From Rhodococcus sp. W8901 (GTDB lineage: Bacteria > Actinomycetota > Actinomycetes > Mycobacteriales > Mycobacteriaceae): 64,000 nucleotides of DNA. The stretch spans positions 1,798,001 through 1,862,000 of the forward strand of contig NZ_CP054690.1 in NCBI RefSeq assembly GCF_013348805.1, read 5' to 3'. Shown here piece by piece: positions 53,201-60,511 of this stretch; the stretch's first letter is position 1, and every line of letters begins with the position of its first letter. The notes beneath the pieces are model-generated. The model was not told where the DNA came from, made no database searches, and saw only the letters and a program-made list of their open reading frames with translations. The position numbers and the translations under genes were made by a program.

Positions 53201-54072
53201 GCCAGGAACGTGCCGACGGTGATCGTGCCGTGGAGCGCGAGGTAGCCGCCGAGCGCGACCACACCGACGAGACCGAGTTGGGGGAGCGCGGCCATCGACG
53301 GCGCGAACCGCGCGTTGATCCGTGCCGCCCGCATGCGTTCGGCGTACAGCGTGCGGCCGAGGTCCTCGAGCTGGTCGACCGCCCGCGCCTCCTGCCCGAA
53401 CCCCTTGACGACCCGGACACCGGTGACGGTCTCCTCGACGTGCTGGGCGAGGTCGGCGGCCCGCTGCTGCGCCGACCATGTCGCGGCGAACAGGACCGGG
53501 CGCACCAGGTAGACCACCAGGGCCACCGCGGGGACCACGACGAGCGCGACCAGCGTCAGCAGCGGCGACAGCCACGCCATGATCCCCAGCGCGAGGACGA
53601 ACTGCAGCACCACTCCCGCCGACATCGGCACCATCGCCAGCAGTCCCTGCACCAACTGGAGGTCGGTGATCGAGCGGGAGACCACCTGGCCGGTCCGGAT
53701 CTGGTCCTGGCCGCGGCCGTCGAGGCGCTGCAGCGATCCCAGCAGCCCGAGGCGGAGGTCGTGCTGCACGTCGAGGGAGAGCCGGCCGGCGAGCATCCGG
53801 CGGCCGTACTGACAGCCGAAGCGGACGACAGCGAGGACCGCGATGAGTCCCGCCACGCCGGTGATGACCTTGGTGACGGTGGACTCGCCCGCTGACGCCG
53901 CGTCGAGCGCGACCTTCGTCAGCAGCGGGAAGACGATGTCGATGATCGCCGCCACCACCGTCACGGTGAGCGCCCCGACCGCGGTTCTGCGGTGGTTCCA
54001 GCACTCGGCTCCGAGTCGTCGTATCCAGCCGCGGTGCTCGCCGGACACCGTTGTCGCGTCGTGTGTACCCAT
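50215..54072 (-). CDS. fused ABC exporter TMD-NBD-TMD-NBD (Rv0194 / Rv1272c-Rv1273c type)
   Basis: The 1285-residue protein carries two complete half-exporters in one chain. NBD1 has GPAGSGKTA, LSGGQRQR and VLILDDATSAVD, where the catalytic Glu after Walker B is Asp. NBD2 has GRTGAGKST, QEAHLF, LSAGQRQL and LLLLDEATATLD with Glu, and the H-loop AHRL. So site 1 is degenerate and site 2 competent, as in asymmetric heterodimeric exporters. A Gly/His-rich linker (about 665-700) joins the halves. ATG 54072 is 8 nt after TACCGT. Likely lipid or drug export. Confidence 0.92.
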   Translation of the reverse strand: MGTHDATTVSGEHRGWIRRLGAECWNHRRTAVGALTVTVVAAIIDIVFPLLTKVALDAASAGESTVTKVITGVAGLIAVLAVVRFGCQYGRRMLAGRLSLDVQHDLRLGLLGSLQRLDGRGQDQIRTGQVVSRSITDLQLVQGLLAMVPMSAGVVLQFVLALGIMAWLSPLLTLVALVVVPAVALVVYLVRPVLFAATWSAQQRAADLAQHVEETVTGVRVVKGFGQEARAVDQLEDLGRTLYAERMRAARINARFAPSMAALPQLGLVGVVALGGYLALHGTITVGTFLAFAAYVTMMTTATRTLSQVVIMAQLSRAAVERVYEVIDTEPDVSDPPHPVDLPSGPLGVELRDVEFAFEEDRSVLSGLDLSIAPGESVAVVGPAGSGKTALSLLLPRFYTPSAGTVSLTSDGREFDVSALRADQLREAVGLVFDEPFLFSDTVAANIALGRPDASSEEIRTAAKLAQADEFISSLSDGYDTVVGERGLTLSGGQRQRVALARALLVDPRVLILDDATSAVDANTEAVIFDALRDGRRRTTLILAHRRSTLTLADRVAVLDGGRIVDIGTVDELDERCALFRTLLAAPDPADPADPDGNGFAAVTAPIAEPPEAQLWPAVDAAAADDAATAGNGSAQAGPGTGHGGGGHGGGPMAGALGGVAATPELLRAVEALPPAEEDPHTDTTGLRRDDSEFRLGRLLHPVRWILAGVVACLALDSLIGITFPSIVRYALDHGVAAADSGPLWAATAVGTLLALVGWLVVAVLTVITSRAGERVLFGLRVRSYAHLQRLGLDYYERELSGRIMTRMTTDVDALSSFIQTGLSTAVVALLTLGGIAVALLVTDATLALVALAALVPLAVATIVFRRVSGTAYSVSRERISIVNADFQENIAGLRAAQAYRREGFAARRFAERADSYRRSRMRSQRAISVYFPFITLLSDLALAAVVFVGAHRVADGSATAGTLVAFVLYLGLLFGPIQQLSQVFDGYQQAAVGLRRIADLLATPSSIETADAGDTVPIEGHLRGDVTFDDVTFRYQGADSDALSDIDLHIPAGTTVALVGRTGAGKSTVVKLLARFYDPTSGSVRVDAEDLRRYPLHTYRGRLGVVPQEAHLFTGTVASNIAYGRPDASRGEIEAAARAVGALPTIAALRGGMNQPIGERGQGLSAGQRQLIALARAEMVDPDLLLLDEATATLDPATERVVLESNRMVTRKRTSVVVAHRLATAARADLIVVVDGGRIVETGAHSTLRHSGGHYARLCDAAASHQGNNSSSRTVIDGDRIATM

Positions 54073-54139
54073 CGCGATCAACGGTAGTCCGGCCCGGTGA
54101 CAGGTCGTGTCGAGGCCGGTGTCCGTGTTGCCCGCGGTG

Positions 54140-54913
54140 TCAGGTGATGTCGCGCGAGCGGGTGGCCCACCAACCGAGTCCGCACGACGCGACGGCCCAC
54201 AGACACAGCACCAGCAGCGACAGCGGCCAGCCGGGCATGCCGTCGAGGGCGCTGTGGTCGATCGTGCCGACGAAGGCGGTGACGGTGACCGAGCCCGGGA
54301 GCCATTGGGCGACCGCGTCGGCACCGAGCCCGGCCAGCACCAGGCGCACGATGCCTTCGCCCATGACGTACCAGACCACGAGCCCGACGGCGCTGGCGAT
54401 CGACGAACCCGTCGCGAGAGCCAGACCGGCGCCGATCAGCGCCCACAGCGTCGACGCGACCAGGCCGATCGCCAGTACACCGACGATCGTCCCGTCGATC
54501 TCGAAGTTGTCCGACAGGGCGAGCAGCAGGGGCACGCTCACGACCTCGATGACGAGGCAGTAGAGGAGGCCGAACAGGGCCGTCACCGCGAGCTTCGCGG
54601 CCAGGACTCCGTCGCGCCCCCGGGCGGTGAGGAAGGTCGTGGTGAGCGTGTTGTGGCGATACTCGGTGCCGGCGTTGACGGCCCCGAACAGCGCCGAGAA
54701 CAGGAACACCAGGCCCAGCGCGACGAACAGTCCGATCGCGGCGGCGGCGGTGTTCGCCTCCGTCGAGGCGACCTCGTCCGCGACCGCATTGAACATCGGG
54801 ATGCTGATCGCGCTGGACATCACGCCGACCAGCAGCGGGGCCAGGCCCAGCGCCCACCAGAACCTGAGCGATGTGACTTTGCGGAACTCCGCGGTGAGCA
54901 GGCGTGTGGTCAC
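54140..54913 (-). CDS. ABC-2 type transporter permease
   Basis: The 257-residue membrane protein has six hydrophobic segments and the ABC-2 pattern: an N-terminal RLLTAEFRKVTSLRFWW elbow helix, AGTEYRHNTLTTTFLTARGR after TM2, and a C-terminal TRSRDIT. GTG 54913 overlaps the stop of the ATPase gene (GTGA). It forms an exporter with that ATPase; substrate is unknown. Confidence 0.9.
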   Translation of the reverse strand: MTTRLLTAEFRKVTSLRFWWALGLAPLLVGVMSSAISIPMFNAVADEVASTEANTAAAAIGLFVALGLVFLFSALFGAVNAGTEYRHNTLTTTFLTARGRDGVLAAKLAVTALFGLLYCLVIEVVSVPLLLALSDNFEIDGTIVGVLAIGLVASTLWALIGAGLALATGSSIASAVGLVVWYVMGEGIVRLVLAGLGADAVAQWLPGSVTVTAFVGTIDHSALDGMPGWPLSLLVLCLWAVASCGLGWWATRSRDIT

Positions 54914-56040
54914 TGTCCGCCTCCGTCGGTCGGACCGAACCACTGCTGGGGCGGCGGAGTCGGCGTGTATCCCGGTGGGGCGCCGTATCCCGGCGGCGGG
55001 GGACCGGGCGGACCCTGCGGCGGCAGGCCGGGGCCGAAGCCGTGACCGGGGGCCGCGTACTGCCCCGACGTCATCGCCAGGAAGACCTGCTCGAGATCGA
55101 CGTGCTCGGTGGACGCGCCGAACACCGTCACCTCGACGTCGGCGGCGACCCGTCCCACCGTGGCGGGGTCGGATCCGGAGATCGCGATCCGCCCGTCGGC
55201 GAGGTGCTGGATGTCGATGATTCCGGCGGCCGCGAGGGCTGTCGCGAGCCGGACCGGGTCGGAGCACGCGACGAGCAGTCGTGCGCGGTGGGCTCCTCGG
55301 AGCTGATCCATGGCGCCTTGGAACACCAGCGACCCACGGCTGACGATCACCAGGTGATCGACCATCTGCTCGACCTCACGCAACTGGTGGCTCGACACCA
55401 GCACGGTGCGACCGGACCGGGCGAAGGCGACCAGGAAGTCGCGCAGCCACGCGATGCCCTCGGGATCGAGACCGTTGGACGGCTCGTCGAGCACGAGGAT
55501 CTGCGGATCGCCGAGCAGGGCGGTCGCGAGGGTCAATCGCTGGCGCATGCCCAGGGAGAAGGTGCCGGCCTTGCGGTCGGCCGCGTCGGCCAGCCCGACC
55601 AGGTGCAGCACGTACAGGGCTCGATCGTCCGGCACACCGATCGCAGCGCAGTACATCCGGAGATGGTGGAGTGCGGTGCGTTTCGGGTGCAGCCCGCGGG
55701 AGTCGAGGACGGCGCCGACGGCTCGCGCGGGCTCGTCGATCGCACCGAACGGCCGACCGAAGATCGTCGAGCCTCCGGCGCTCGGGCGCACGAGCCCGAG
55801 CAGCATCCGCAGAGTGGTGGTCTTTCCCGCCCCGTTGGGCCCGAGGAACCCGGTGACCGAGCCGTGCGGGACCGAGAAACTCAGGTCGGACACGGCCCGA
55901 ATCGTCTTGAACTGTTTGGACAGTCCCCGCGCCTCGATGGCCGGCGCGGCCGGTCCCGCCGGCCCGTAGCTCCCCGCCGGCCCGTAACTCCCTGCCGGCC
56001 CGTAGCCCCCGGGCGGACCGAACTGCATGGCTGAACTCAC
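54910..56040 (-). CDS. ABC-2 exporter ATP-binding protein with repetitive N terminus
   Basis: The 376-residue ATPase has Walker A GPNGAGKTTT (about 66-75), signature LGMRQRL, Walker B ILVLDEPSNGLDPEG and H-loop SSH. It resembles the bacitracin/BcrA-type drug exporters. Unusually, the ATPase is flanked by low-complexity tails: GPAGSY repeats at residues 12-28 and a Gly/Pro/Tyr-rich C terminus after residue 330. GTG 56040 has GGAGGGGG four nt upstream. It overlaps its permease gene. Confidence 0.9.
   Translation of the reverse strand: MSSAMQFGPPGGYGPAGSYGPAGSYGPAGPAAPAIEARGLSKQFKTIRAVSDLSFSVPHGSVTGFLGPNGAGKTTTLRMLLGLVRPSAGGSTIFGRPFGAIDEPARAVGAVLDSRGLHPKRTALHHLRMYCAAIGVPDDRALYVLHLVGLADAADRKAGTFSLGMRQRLTLATALLGDPQILVLDEPSNGLDPEGIAWLRDFLVAFARSGRTVLVSSHQLREVEQMVDHLVIVSRGSLVFQGAMDQLRGAHRARLLVACSDPVRLATALAAAGIIDIQHLADGRIAISGSDPATVGRVAADVEVTVFGASTEHVDLEQVFLAMTSGQYAAPGHGFGPGLPPQGPPGPPPPGYGAPPGYTPTPPPQQWFGPTDGGGQ
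55958..56011 (-). repeat. three 18-bp tandem repeats encoding GPAGSY
   Basis: Units at 55958, 55976 and 55994 share GCCGGCCCGTA and differ at a few following positions. They stay in frame within the ABC ATPase gene and could vary in copy number. Confidence 0.75.
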
Positions 56041-56082
56041 GAATCCCCCTCCGCGGCGATCACAGTCGATCGAATTCTTGAG

Positions 56083-56088
56083 AGGGTA
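56083..56088 (-). promoter_or_regulatory. -10 element of ABC-2 operon
   Basis: TACCCT on the minus strand gives a leader of about 37 nt containing the GGAGGGGG ribosome-binding site. Confidence 0.4.
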
Positions 56089-56116
56089 CCGGCCGGTCTG
56101 CACTACGCAGCTGGGA

Positions 56117-56839
56117 CTACTTGCTCAGGAGAGCTTCCATCTGGGCGATCTCCGCCTGCTGGCTCGCGACGATCTGCTGGGCCAGGTCGCGCACCTGCTG
56201 GCTCTCACCGGTCTGGAGGATCTGCTCGGAGCTGGCGACCGCGCCCTGGTGGTGCTCGATCATCATCTCGAGCCACATCCGGTCGAACTCGGGTCCGTTC
56301 GCGTTCTCGAGGGCCTGCATCTGCTCGCCCGTCATCATCCCTTCATGACCGCCCTCCATGCCGGGCGTGCCGGACATCGATGCCATGGGGGCCGAGGTGC
56401 CGTGGCCCATACCGTCGTGGTCAGAGCCGTCGCGGTCCATGCCGTTGGGGCTGGCGGTGGCACCGGGCGTCCCGACATGGCTCGGTTCGGGAACGCCCCA
56501 GGCCTTCAGCCAGCCCTCCATCTGCTCGATCTCGGGGGCCTGGGCCTTCTCGATCTGGGCGGCGAGGGCGACGACGTCGGGATTCCCGCTCCGGCTCGGC
56601 ACCAGTTCGGCCATCGCCACGGCCTGCTCGTGGTGCGGGATCATCATCTCGACGTAGGCGACGTCCGCGTCGTTGTGCGGGCCGCCCTGTTCGGCGGTTC
56701 CCGACGCGCTCGCCGACGTGGTCGTCGAGGTGCCGGTGGCCGAGGTGGCGGTGCCCGAGTCGTTGTTCGAACAGCCGACGACGAGGGTGACGGCGGCCGC
56801 CGCCGCACCGATTCCGACCAGCATGCGCTTGGTTTTCAT
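56117..56839 (-). CDS. DUF305 lipoprotein, metal-binding candidate
   Basis: The 240-residue lipoprotein has signal MLVGIGAAAAAVTLVVGC with lipobox VVGC. Two ferritin-like DUF305 halves follow: YVEMMIPHHEQAVAMAEL and WLEMMIEHHQGAVASSEQI, each with an M-M-x2-H-H motif. Between them is a Met/His/Asp-rich stretch (MDRDGSDHDGMGHG, GMEGGHEGMMTGEQM) like copper-binding loops. It probably binds copper or another metal outside the membrane. It lies 93 nt downstream of the His-rich DUF6153 gene on the same strand. Confidence 0.88.
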   Translation of the reverse strand: MKTKRMLVGIGAAAAAVTLVVGCSNNDSGTATSATGTSTTTSASASGTAEQGGPHNDADVAYVEMMIPHHEQAVAMAELVPSRSGNPDVVALAAQIEKAQAPEIEQMEGWLKAWGVPEPSHVGTPGATASPNGMDRDGSDHDGMGHGTSAPMASMSGTPGMEGGHEGMMTGEQMQALENANGPEFDRMWLEMMIEHHQGAVASSEQILQTGESQQVRDLAQQIVASQQAEIAQMEALLSK

Positions 56840-56932
56840 GACGTGTCGTTCCTTACGTGTGTGCACTCGTGTGCGGGATCAAGGACCGGACTGCGGCCGG
56901 AACGACCCGAAGGTCGCGCCGCAGTGGCCCTG

Positions 56933-57334
56933 TCACACCCGCAGGATGCACAGTGACGAGAGGAAGACCGAGGTGGACGGCGCGAAGGGCGGACCGCGTC
57001 CCGCCCGGCGCGCCGGCCCGGAAGCACGGCGCGGGCGCACGCGCTGTTCCCGCGCGGTCCGCAGCAGCAACCACACGGCGAGGGTGAGCGTCGCGGCGAG
57101 GAGTACCGCCAGACACATGTGGAAGCTGTCGTGGTCCGGCGGGTGGATCGGGGCGTCGGCGGAGCCGTCCGACCCCGTGCCGCTCTGGTGGCCGAGTGCG
57201 TGATGCGCGGAGTCCGCGCCCGACGGTGTCGAGACGAGGGGGCCGGTCGTGACGTGGTGCATCGCCAGGACACCGAACGCGAGCGCACACGGTGCCGCGA
57301 GTCGAGCGAAGGACACTCGGACCTGGGCACGCAT
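56933..57334 (-). CDS. DUF6153-type membrane protein with His-rich loop
   Basis: The 133-residue protein has an N-terminal membrane segment (LAAPCALAFGVLAMHH) and a second one (MCLAVLLAATLTLAVWLLL) with an extracytoplasmic loop rich in His and Asp between them (HHALGHQ, IHPPDHDSFHMC). The C terminus is basic. The His/Met/Cys loop suggests metal binding. Start ATG 57334 follows TACAGT at 7 nt. Its partner downstream is a DUF305 lipoprotein. Confidence 0.75.
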   Translation of the reverse strand: MRAQVRVSFARLAAPCALAFGVLAMHHVTTGPLVSTPSGADSAHHALGHQSGTGSDGSADAPIHPPDHDSFHMCLAVLLAATLTLAVWLLLRTAREQRVRPRRASGPARRAGRGPPFAPSTSVFLSSLCILRV

Positions 57335-57341
57335 GGCTACA

Positions 57342-57347
57342 ACTGTA
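57342..57347 (-). promoter_or_regulatory. -10 element, leaderless DUF6153 promoter
   Basis: TACAGT on the minus strand ends 7 nt before ATG 57334. Confidence 0.5.
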
Positions 57348-57363
57348 CCGATCGGCACGGTGC

Positions 57364-58182
57364 TCACCGTTCGAGAAAGGGGATGACCTCCGCGAGAAAT
57401 TCGCTGGGGCAGTCCAGCTGTGGGCAGTGCCCGCAACTCGGGATGATCGCAACCCGGCGGTCGACGGACCGGGTGATCCGGTGGGCCGCGCGGGCGGGGG
57501 TGAGCAGGTCGTTGGCGCCCCACAGCAGGAGGGCCGGGACGGTCAACTCGTCCACCATCGTCGCGACGGGCAACTCCGCGATCTCCCGGATGACGACCCG
57601 CCCGATCGCGAGCAGGTCGGCTACCTGCGCCTTGGTGGCGTAGTGCTGGGTGTAGTCGGCGCGCACCCGGGCATCGGCCCGGCGCGGATGTCGCAGCGCT
57701 GCACCGGCATACAGGGTGCCGATCATCTGCTGCAGGTACCGGTCGGGCACCGGGCCGGTGAGCGCCCGCGTCACGCGATCCACACCGAACCGTGCGCCGC
57801 GGGTCCACGAGCGCGGAATCCCGGTCACCCCCGGCATGTCCGCGAGGACCACGTCGGTCACCAGGTCGGGGCGCGCGGAGGCGAAGGCGAGGGCGGTCAC
57901 CGCGCCGAGCGAGTTGCCGATCACACTCACCGGTCCGGTCTCGTCGTCGACGAGGGCGGCGAGGATGTCGACGTAGCCGTCGATCAGCGGCTCGGACCAC
58001 GATCCGGCGCTGAGGCCGAAACCCGGCAGGTCGACGACGAGGACCCGGAAGCGCTCGCCGAGCGTCGGCACCACTTTCTGCCAGGTGCCGCCGTGATCCG
58101 AGTAGCCGTGGAGCAGCACCACCGTGCGATCGCCCGATCCGGAGGTGAGTACGTGGGGAACCTCGGGGGATACGGGGAACAC
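57364..58182 (-). CDS. alpha/beta hydrolase
   Basis: The 272-residue protein has the oxyanion-hole HGYSDHG (about 25-31), nucleophile elbow GNSLGA (about 90-95), an acidic residue after LLLWGANDLLTP and the catalytic His in PSCGHCPQLDCP. Its substrate is unknown. GTG 58182 is used. It lies 29 nt upstream of the DUF6153 gene on the same strand, though the latter has its own promoter. Confidence 0.88.
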   Translation of the reverse strand: MFPVSPEVPHVLTSGSGDRTVVLLHGYSDHGGTWQKVVPTLGERFRVLVVDLPGFGLSAGSWSEPLIDGYVDILAALVDDETGPVSVIGNSLGAVTALAFASARPDLVTDVVLADMPGVTGIPRSWTRGARFGVDRVTRALTGPVPDRYLQQMIGTLYAGAALRHPRRADARVRADYTQHYATKAQVADLLAIGRVVIREIAELPVATMVDELTVPALLLWGANDLLTPARAAHRITRSVDRRVAIIPSCGHCPQLDCPSEFLAEVIPFLER

Positions 58183-58214
58183 GACGACATCCTTTCGTCG
58201 GAGCTGACCCGGTC

Positions 58215-58961
58215 TCAGGACCGCATGCGGCGAGCCTCGCCCGGCAGTGGTGGGACCACCTGCAGTCGTGCTGCGCCGTCGACCGCGCGGAGTCGGTCCG
58301 GCCAGAGGGCCGGTGCCGGGCCGAATGCCTCACGCGCATTGTCGACGACGCCGCGGCCGATCGCGCGATTTCCGGCACCACCGATCACCGCGCCGACCCC
58401 GGCGGGGAGCAGCTTGCCGAGGATCAGGGCACTGCGCTTGGCCGCGTACTTGGTCACGAACTTGCGGACCAGCGAGCTGTTCATCGCCCGCATCGTGCTC
58501 GGCGGAATCCGGCCGGTGACAAGTCGTGCCCAATTGGTCGCCGTCAGGCCGGTCGCACGCTCGACGATCTCCATGCCCGATTCGCCCAGGGCCACCGCCA
58601 GCACGAGCGCGCGGCGCTGCTGGTGATCCTGCGGGGAGATGCCGTGCACCGCGGCGATCGCGAGGGTCAGCAGGGCCGACGCCTCGAGGAAGAACGCGGT
58701 CTCGGCGCCCACCGCCGCGATCGAGGTCACGGTTCCCACGGCCGGAACGGCCGCTGCCGCCCCCACCGCGCTGCCGCTGCCGGTGACCGCGGTCAGGAAC
58801 ATCTTCTCCATCCGCGCGACGATCTGTGCCGGGTTCTCGTCGGGATGGGCGCGGCGGACCCGCTCGACGTACTTGGCCACGGCCGGAGCCTGCAGCCGGC
58901 TGGCATTGTCGAGGACGGAGACGATGGTCGACTCCACACGTCCCTGCTTCTCGCCCATCAT
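58215..58961 (-). CDS. conserved protein with EcsC-like hydrophobic core
   Basis: The 248-residue protein has a helical N terminus and a hydrophobic Ala/Gly-rich region (GSAVGAAAAVPAVGTVTSIAAVGAETAFFLEASALLTLAIAA split over about residues 60-102). It ends with a second glycine-rich stretch (LLPAGVGAVIGGAGNRAIGRGVV). This resembles EcsC-family proteins but I am not certain. No enzymatic motif is visible. ATG 58961 has GAGGA six nt upstream. It is followed by the hydrolase gene after 32 nt. Confidence 0.7.
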   Translation of the reverse strand: MMGEKQGRVESTIVSVLDNASRLQAPAVAKYVERVRRAHPDENPAQIVARMEKMFLTAVTGSGSAVGAAAAVPAVGTVTSIAAVGAETAFFLEASALLTLAIAAVHGISPQDHQQRRALVLAVALGESGMEIVERATGLTATNWARLVTGRIPPSTMRAMNSSLVRKFVTKYAAKRSALILGKLLPAGVGAVIGGAGNRAIGRGVVDNAREAFGPAPALWPDRLRAVDGAARLQVVPPLPGEARRMRS

Positions 58962-58976
58962 CAGTCCTCACTTCGG

Positions 58977-59031
58977 TATCCGGCGGTCGGTCGTCCGGTC
59001 ACGCGATATCCGACTGTCTCGCTATCCGACT
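58977..59031. repeat. TATCCG direct repeats in divergent intergenic region
   Basis: TATCCGACT occurs at 59007-59015 and 59023-59031, and a shorter TATCCG at 58977-58982. They precede a -10-like TATAGG. They could be regulator half-sites for either flanking gene. Confidence 0.3.
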
Positions 59032-59089
59032 ATAGGGAAACCGGGCTGTCGACCCCCGAATTCCCGGGGCCGGGACGGAGGCTCCGGGA

Positions 59090-59095
59090 TACGCT
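59090..59095 (+). promoter_or_regulatory. -10 element before the VOC-like gene
   Basis: TACGCT would start a transcript near 59102, about 24 nt before GTG 59126. Confidence 0.35.
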
Positions 59096-59125
59096 GGACG
59101 GGTCTGTGACCGCGAGTGGAAGCAG

Positions 59126-59398
59126 GTGTCGGATATGGCCGAGACGACCAGGGTGTGGCCGGGAGGCGGCATCATGCTCGGCTCGCCCCGCGCCGACTCC
59201 GTCCTCGTCGACCTGCCCAGCGGGGTAGGGGCGGTGTACCTCGTCACCGACGATCCCGACGGGCTCTACACGCGCGCCGTCGACGCCGGTGCGTCGGTGG
59301 TGCAGGGGCTCGAGGACGAGGACTACGGTTCCCGGGGATTCACGTGCCGGGATCCGGAGGGCGTGTACTGGAGCTTCGGTACCTATACCGGTGAATAG
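59126..59398 (+). CDS. VOC/glyoxalase-fold protein, N-terminally shortened
   Basis: The 90-residue protein matches the second half of VOC proteins: GGGIMLGSPR, VYLVTDDPDGLYTRAVDAGASVVQ, EDEDYGSRGFTCRDPEGVYWSFGTY. Full-length relatives run to about 125-140 residues and begin with a first strand-helix module that is missing here. GTG 59126 or ATG 59135 could start it; upstream in-frame sequence does not resemble the lost half. It may be a decayed gene or a minimal form acting as a dimer. Confidence 0.6.
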   Translation: MSDMAETTRVWPGGGIMLGSPRADSVLVDLPSGVGAVYLVTDDPDGLYTRAVDAGASVVQGLEDEDYGSRGFTCRDPEGVYWSFGTYTGE

Positions 59399-59402
59399 CG
59401 GG

Positions 59403-60461
59403 TCAGTCCCGCTGCGCGCTCGCCCAGTGTGACAGCGGCACAACCTCTTCCGGTCGTGGCGGGTGCGGCGCAGTGCCGCTGCCGAACGGCCGGCCGCCGA
59501 GTGCTTCGCGGCCGTGCGGTTCGAGCCAGTGCGACAGGTCGGGGCCCTTGGGCACGATCTGCGTCGGATTGATGTCCTTGTGGACGATGTAATAGTGCTG
59601 CTTGATGTGGGTGAAGTCGATCGTGTCCCCGAAACCCGGGGTCTGGAACAGGTCCCGCGCGTAGTTCCACAGCACCGGCATCTCCGACAACTTGCTCCGA
59701 TTGCACTTGAAGTGGCCGTGGTAGACCGCGTCGAACCGGGCGAGCGTGGTGAACAGGCGGACGTCGGCCTCGGTGATGGTGTCGCCCACCAGGAACCGCT
59801 GCGTCGACAGACGTTCGGTCAACCAGTCGAGGCGCTCGAACAGACGGTCGTACGCGCCGTCGTACGCCTCCTGTGAGCCGGCGAAACCGCAGCGGTAGAC
59901 GCCGTTGTTGACGTCGTGGAACACCAGTTCGGACACCTCGTCGATCTCGCCGCGCAGGTCCTCCGGATACAGGTCCGGGGCCCCCTCGCGGTGGAATTCC
60001 TTCCACTCGGTGGACAGGTCCAGCGTGATCTGCGGGAAGTCGTTGGTGACGACCTGTCCGGTCTCGATCTCGACGATCGCCGGCACCGTGATCCCGCGCG
60101 AGTATCCGGGGAAGCGGGCGAAGTACGCGTCCTGCAGTCGGGGGATCTTCAGCACCGGGTCCACCCCGCCGGGATCGAGATCGAACGTCCAGCTGCGTTC
60201 GTCGTGGGTCGGCCCGCAGATCCCCATGGACAGAACGCCTTCCAGCCCCAGCAGACGTCGCACGATGATCGACCGGTTGGCCCACGGACATGCGCGGGCC
60301 ACGATCAGGCGGTACCGGCCGGGCTCGACGGGATAGCCGTCACGGCCGTCGGCAGTGATCCGTGTCGTGATGTAGTTCGTGTCGCGGGTGAACTCCTTGC
60401 CCGGTTCCACGAAATCGGCTCCGACGTCTTCGGTGTCTTTCCTGTCCGTGCTCTCGCTCAT
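59403..60461 (-). CDS. glutathionyl-hydroquinone reductase-like GST-family protein
   Basis: The 352-residue protein has the Xi-class layout: the catalytic Cys in RACPWANRS (about residue 58), WTFDLDPGG, VPAIVEIETGQVVTNDFPQI, and a GST C-terminal domain with TEADVRLFTTLARFDAVYHGHFKCN. Relatives reductively cleave thiol adducts of hydroquinones. Actinobacteria use mycothiol, so the physiological thiol is probably mycothiol, which is inference. ATG 60461 is used. Confidence 0.9.
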   Translation of the reverse strand: MSESTDRKDTEDVGADFVEPGKEFTRDTNYITTRITADGRDGYPVEPGRYRLIVARACPWANRSIIVRRLLGLEGVLSMGICGPTHDERSWTFDLDPGGVDPVLKIPRLQDAYFARFPGYSRGITVPAIVEIETGQVVTNDFPQITLDLSTEWKEFHREGAPDLYPEDLRGEIDEVSELVFHDVNNGVYRCGFAGSQEAYDGAYDRLFERLDWLTERLSTQRFLVGDTITEADVRLFTTLARFDAVYHGHFKCNRSKLSEMPVLWNYARDLFQTPGFGDTIDFTHIKQHYYIVHKDINPTQIVPKGPDLSHWLEPHGREALGGRPFGSGTAPHPPRPEEVVPLSHWASAQRD

Positions 60462-60511
60462 CGCGCATCAGCTCCGTGTCTCGGCCTCGCCGCTGCCGTG
60501 TCACCCCCAAC

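Noticed and set aside
53059-53895. 278-codon plus-strand frame within the ABC exporter gene
   Set aside because: It is fully antisense to a conserved ABC membrane domain, with no domain of its own.
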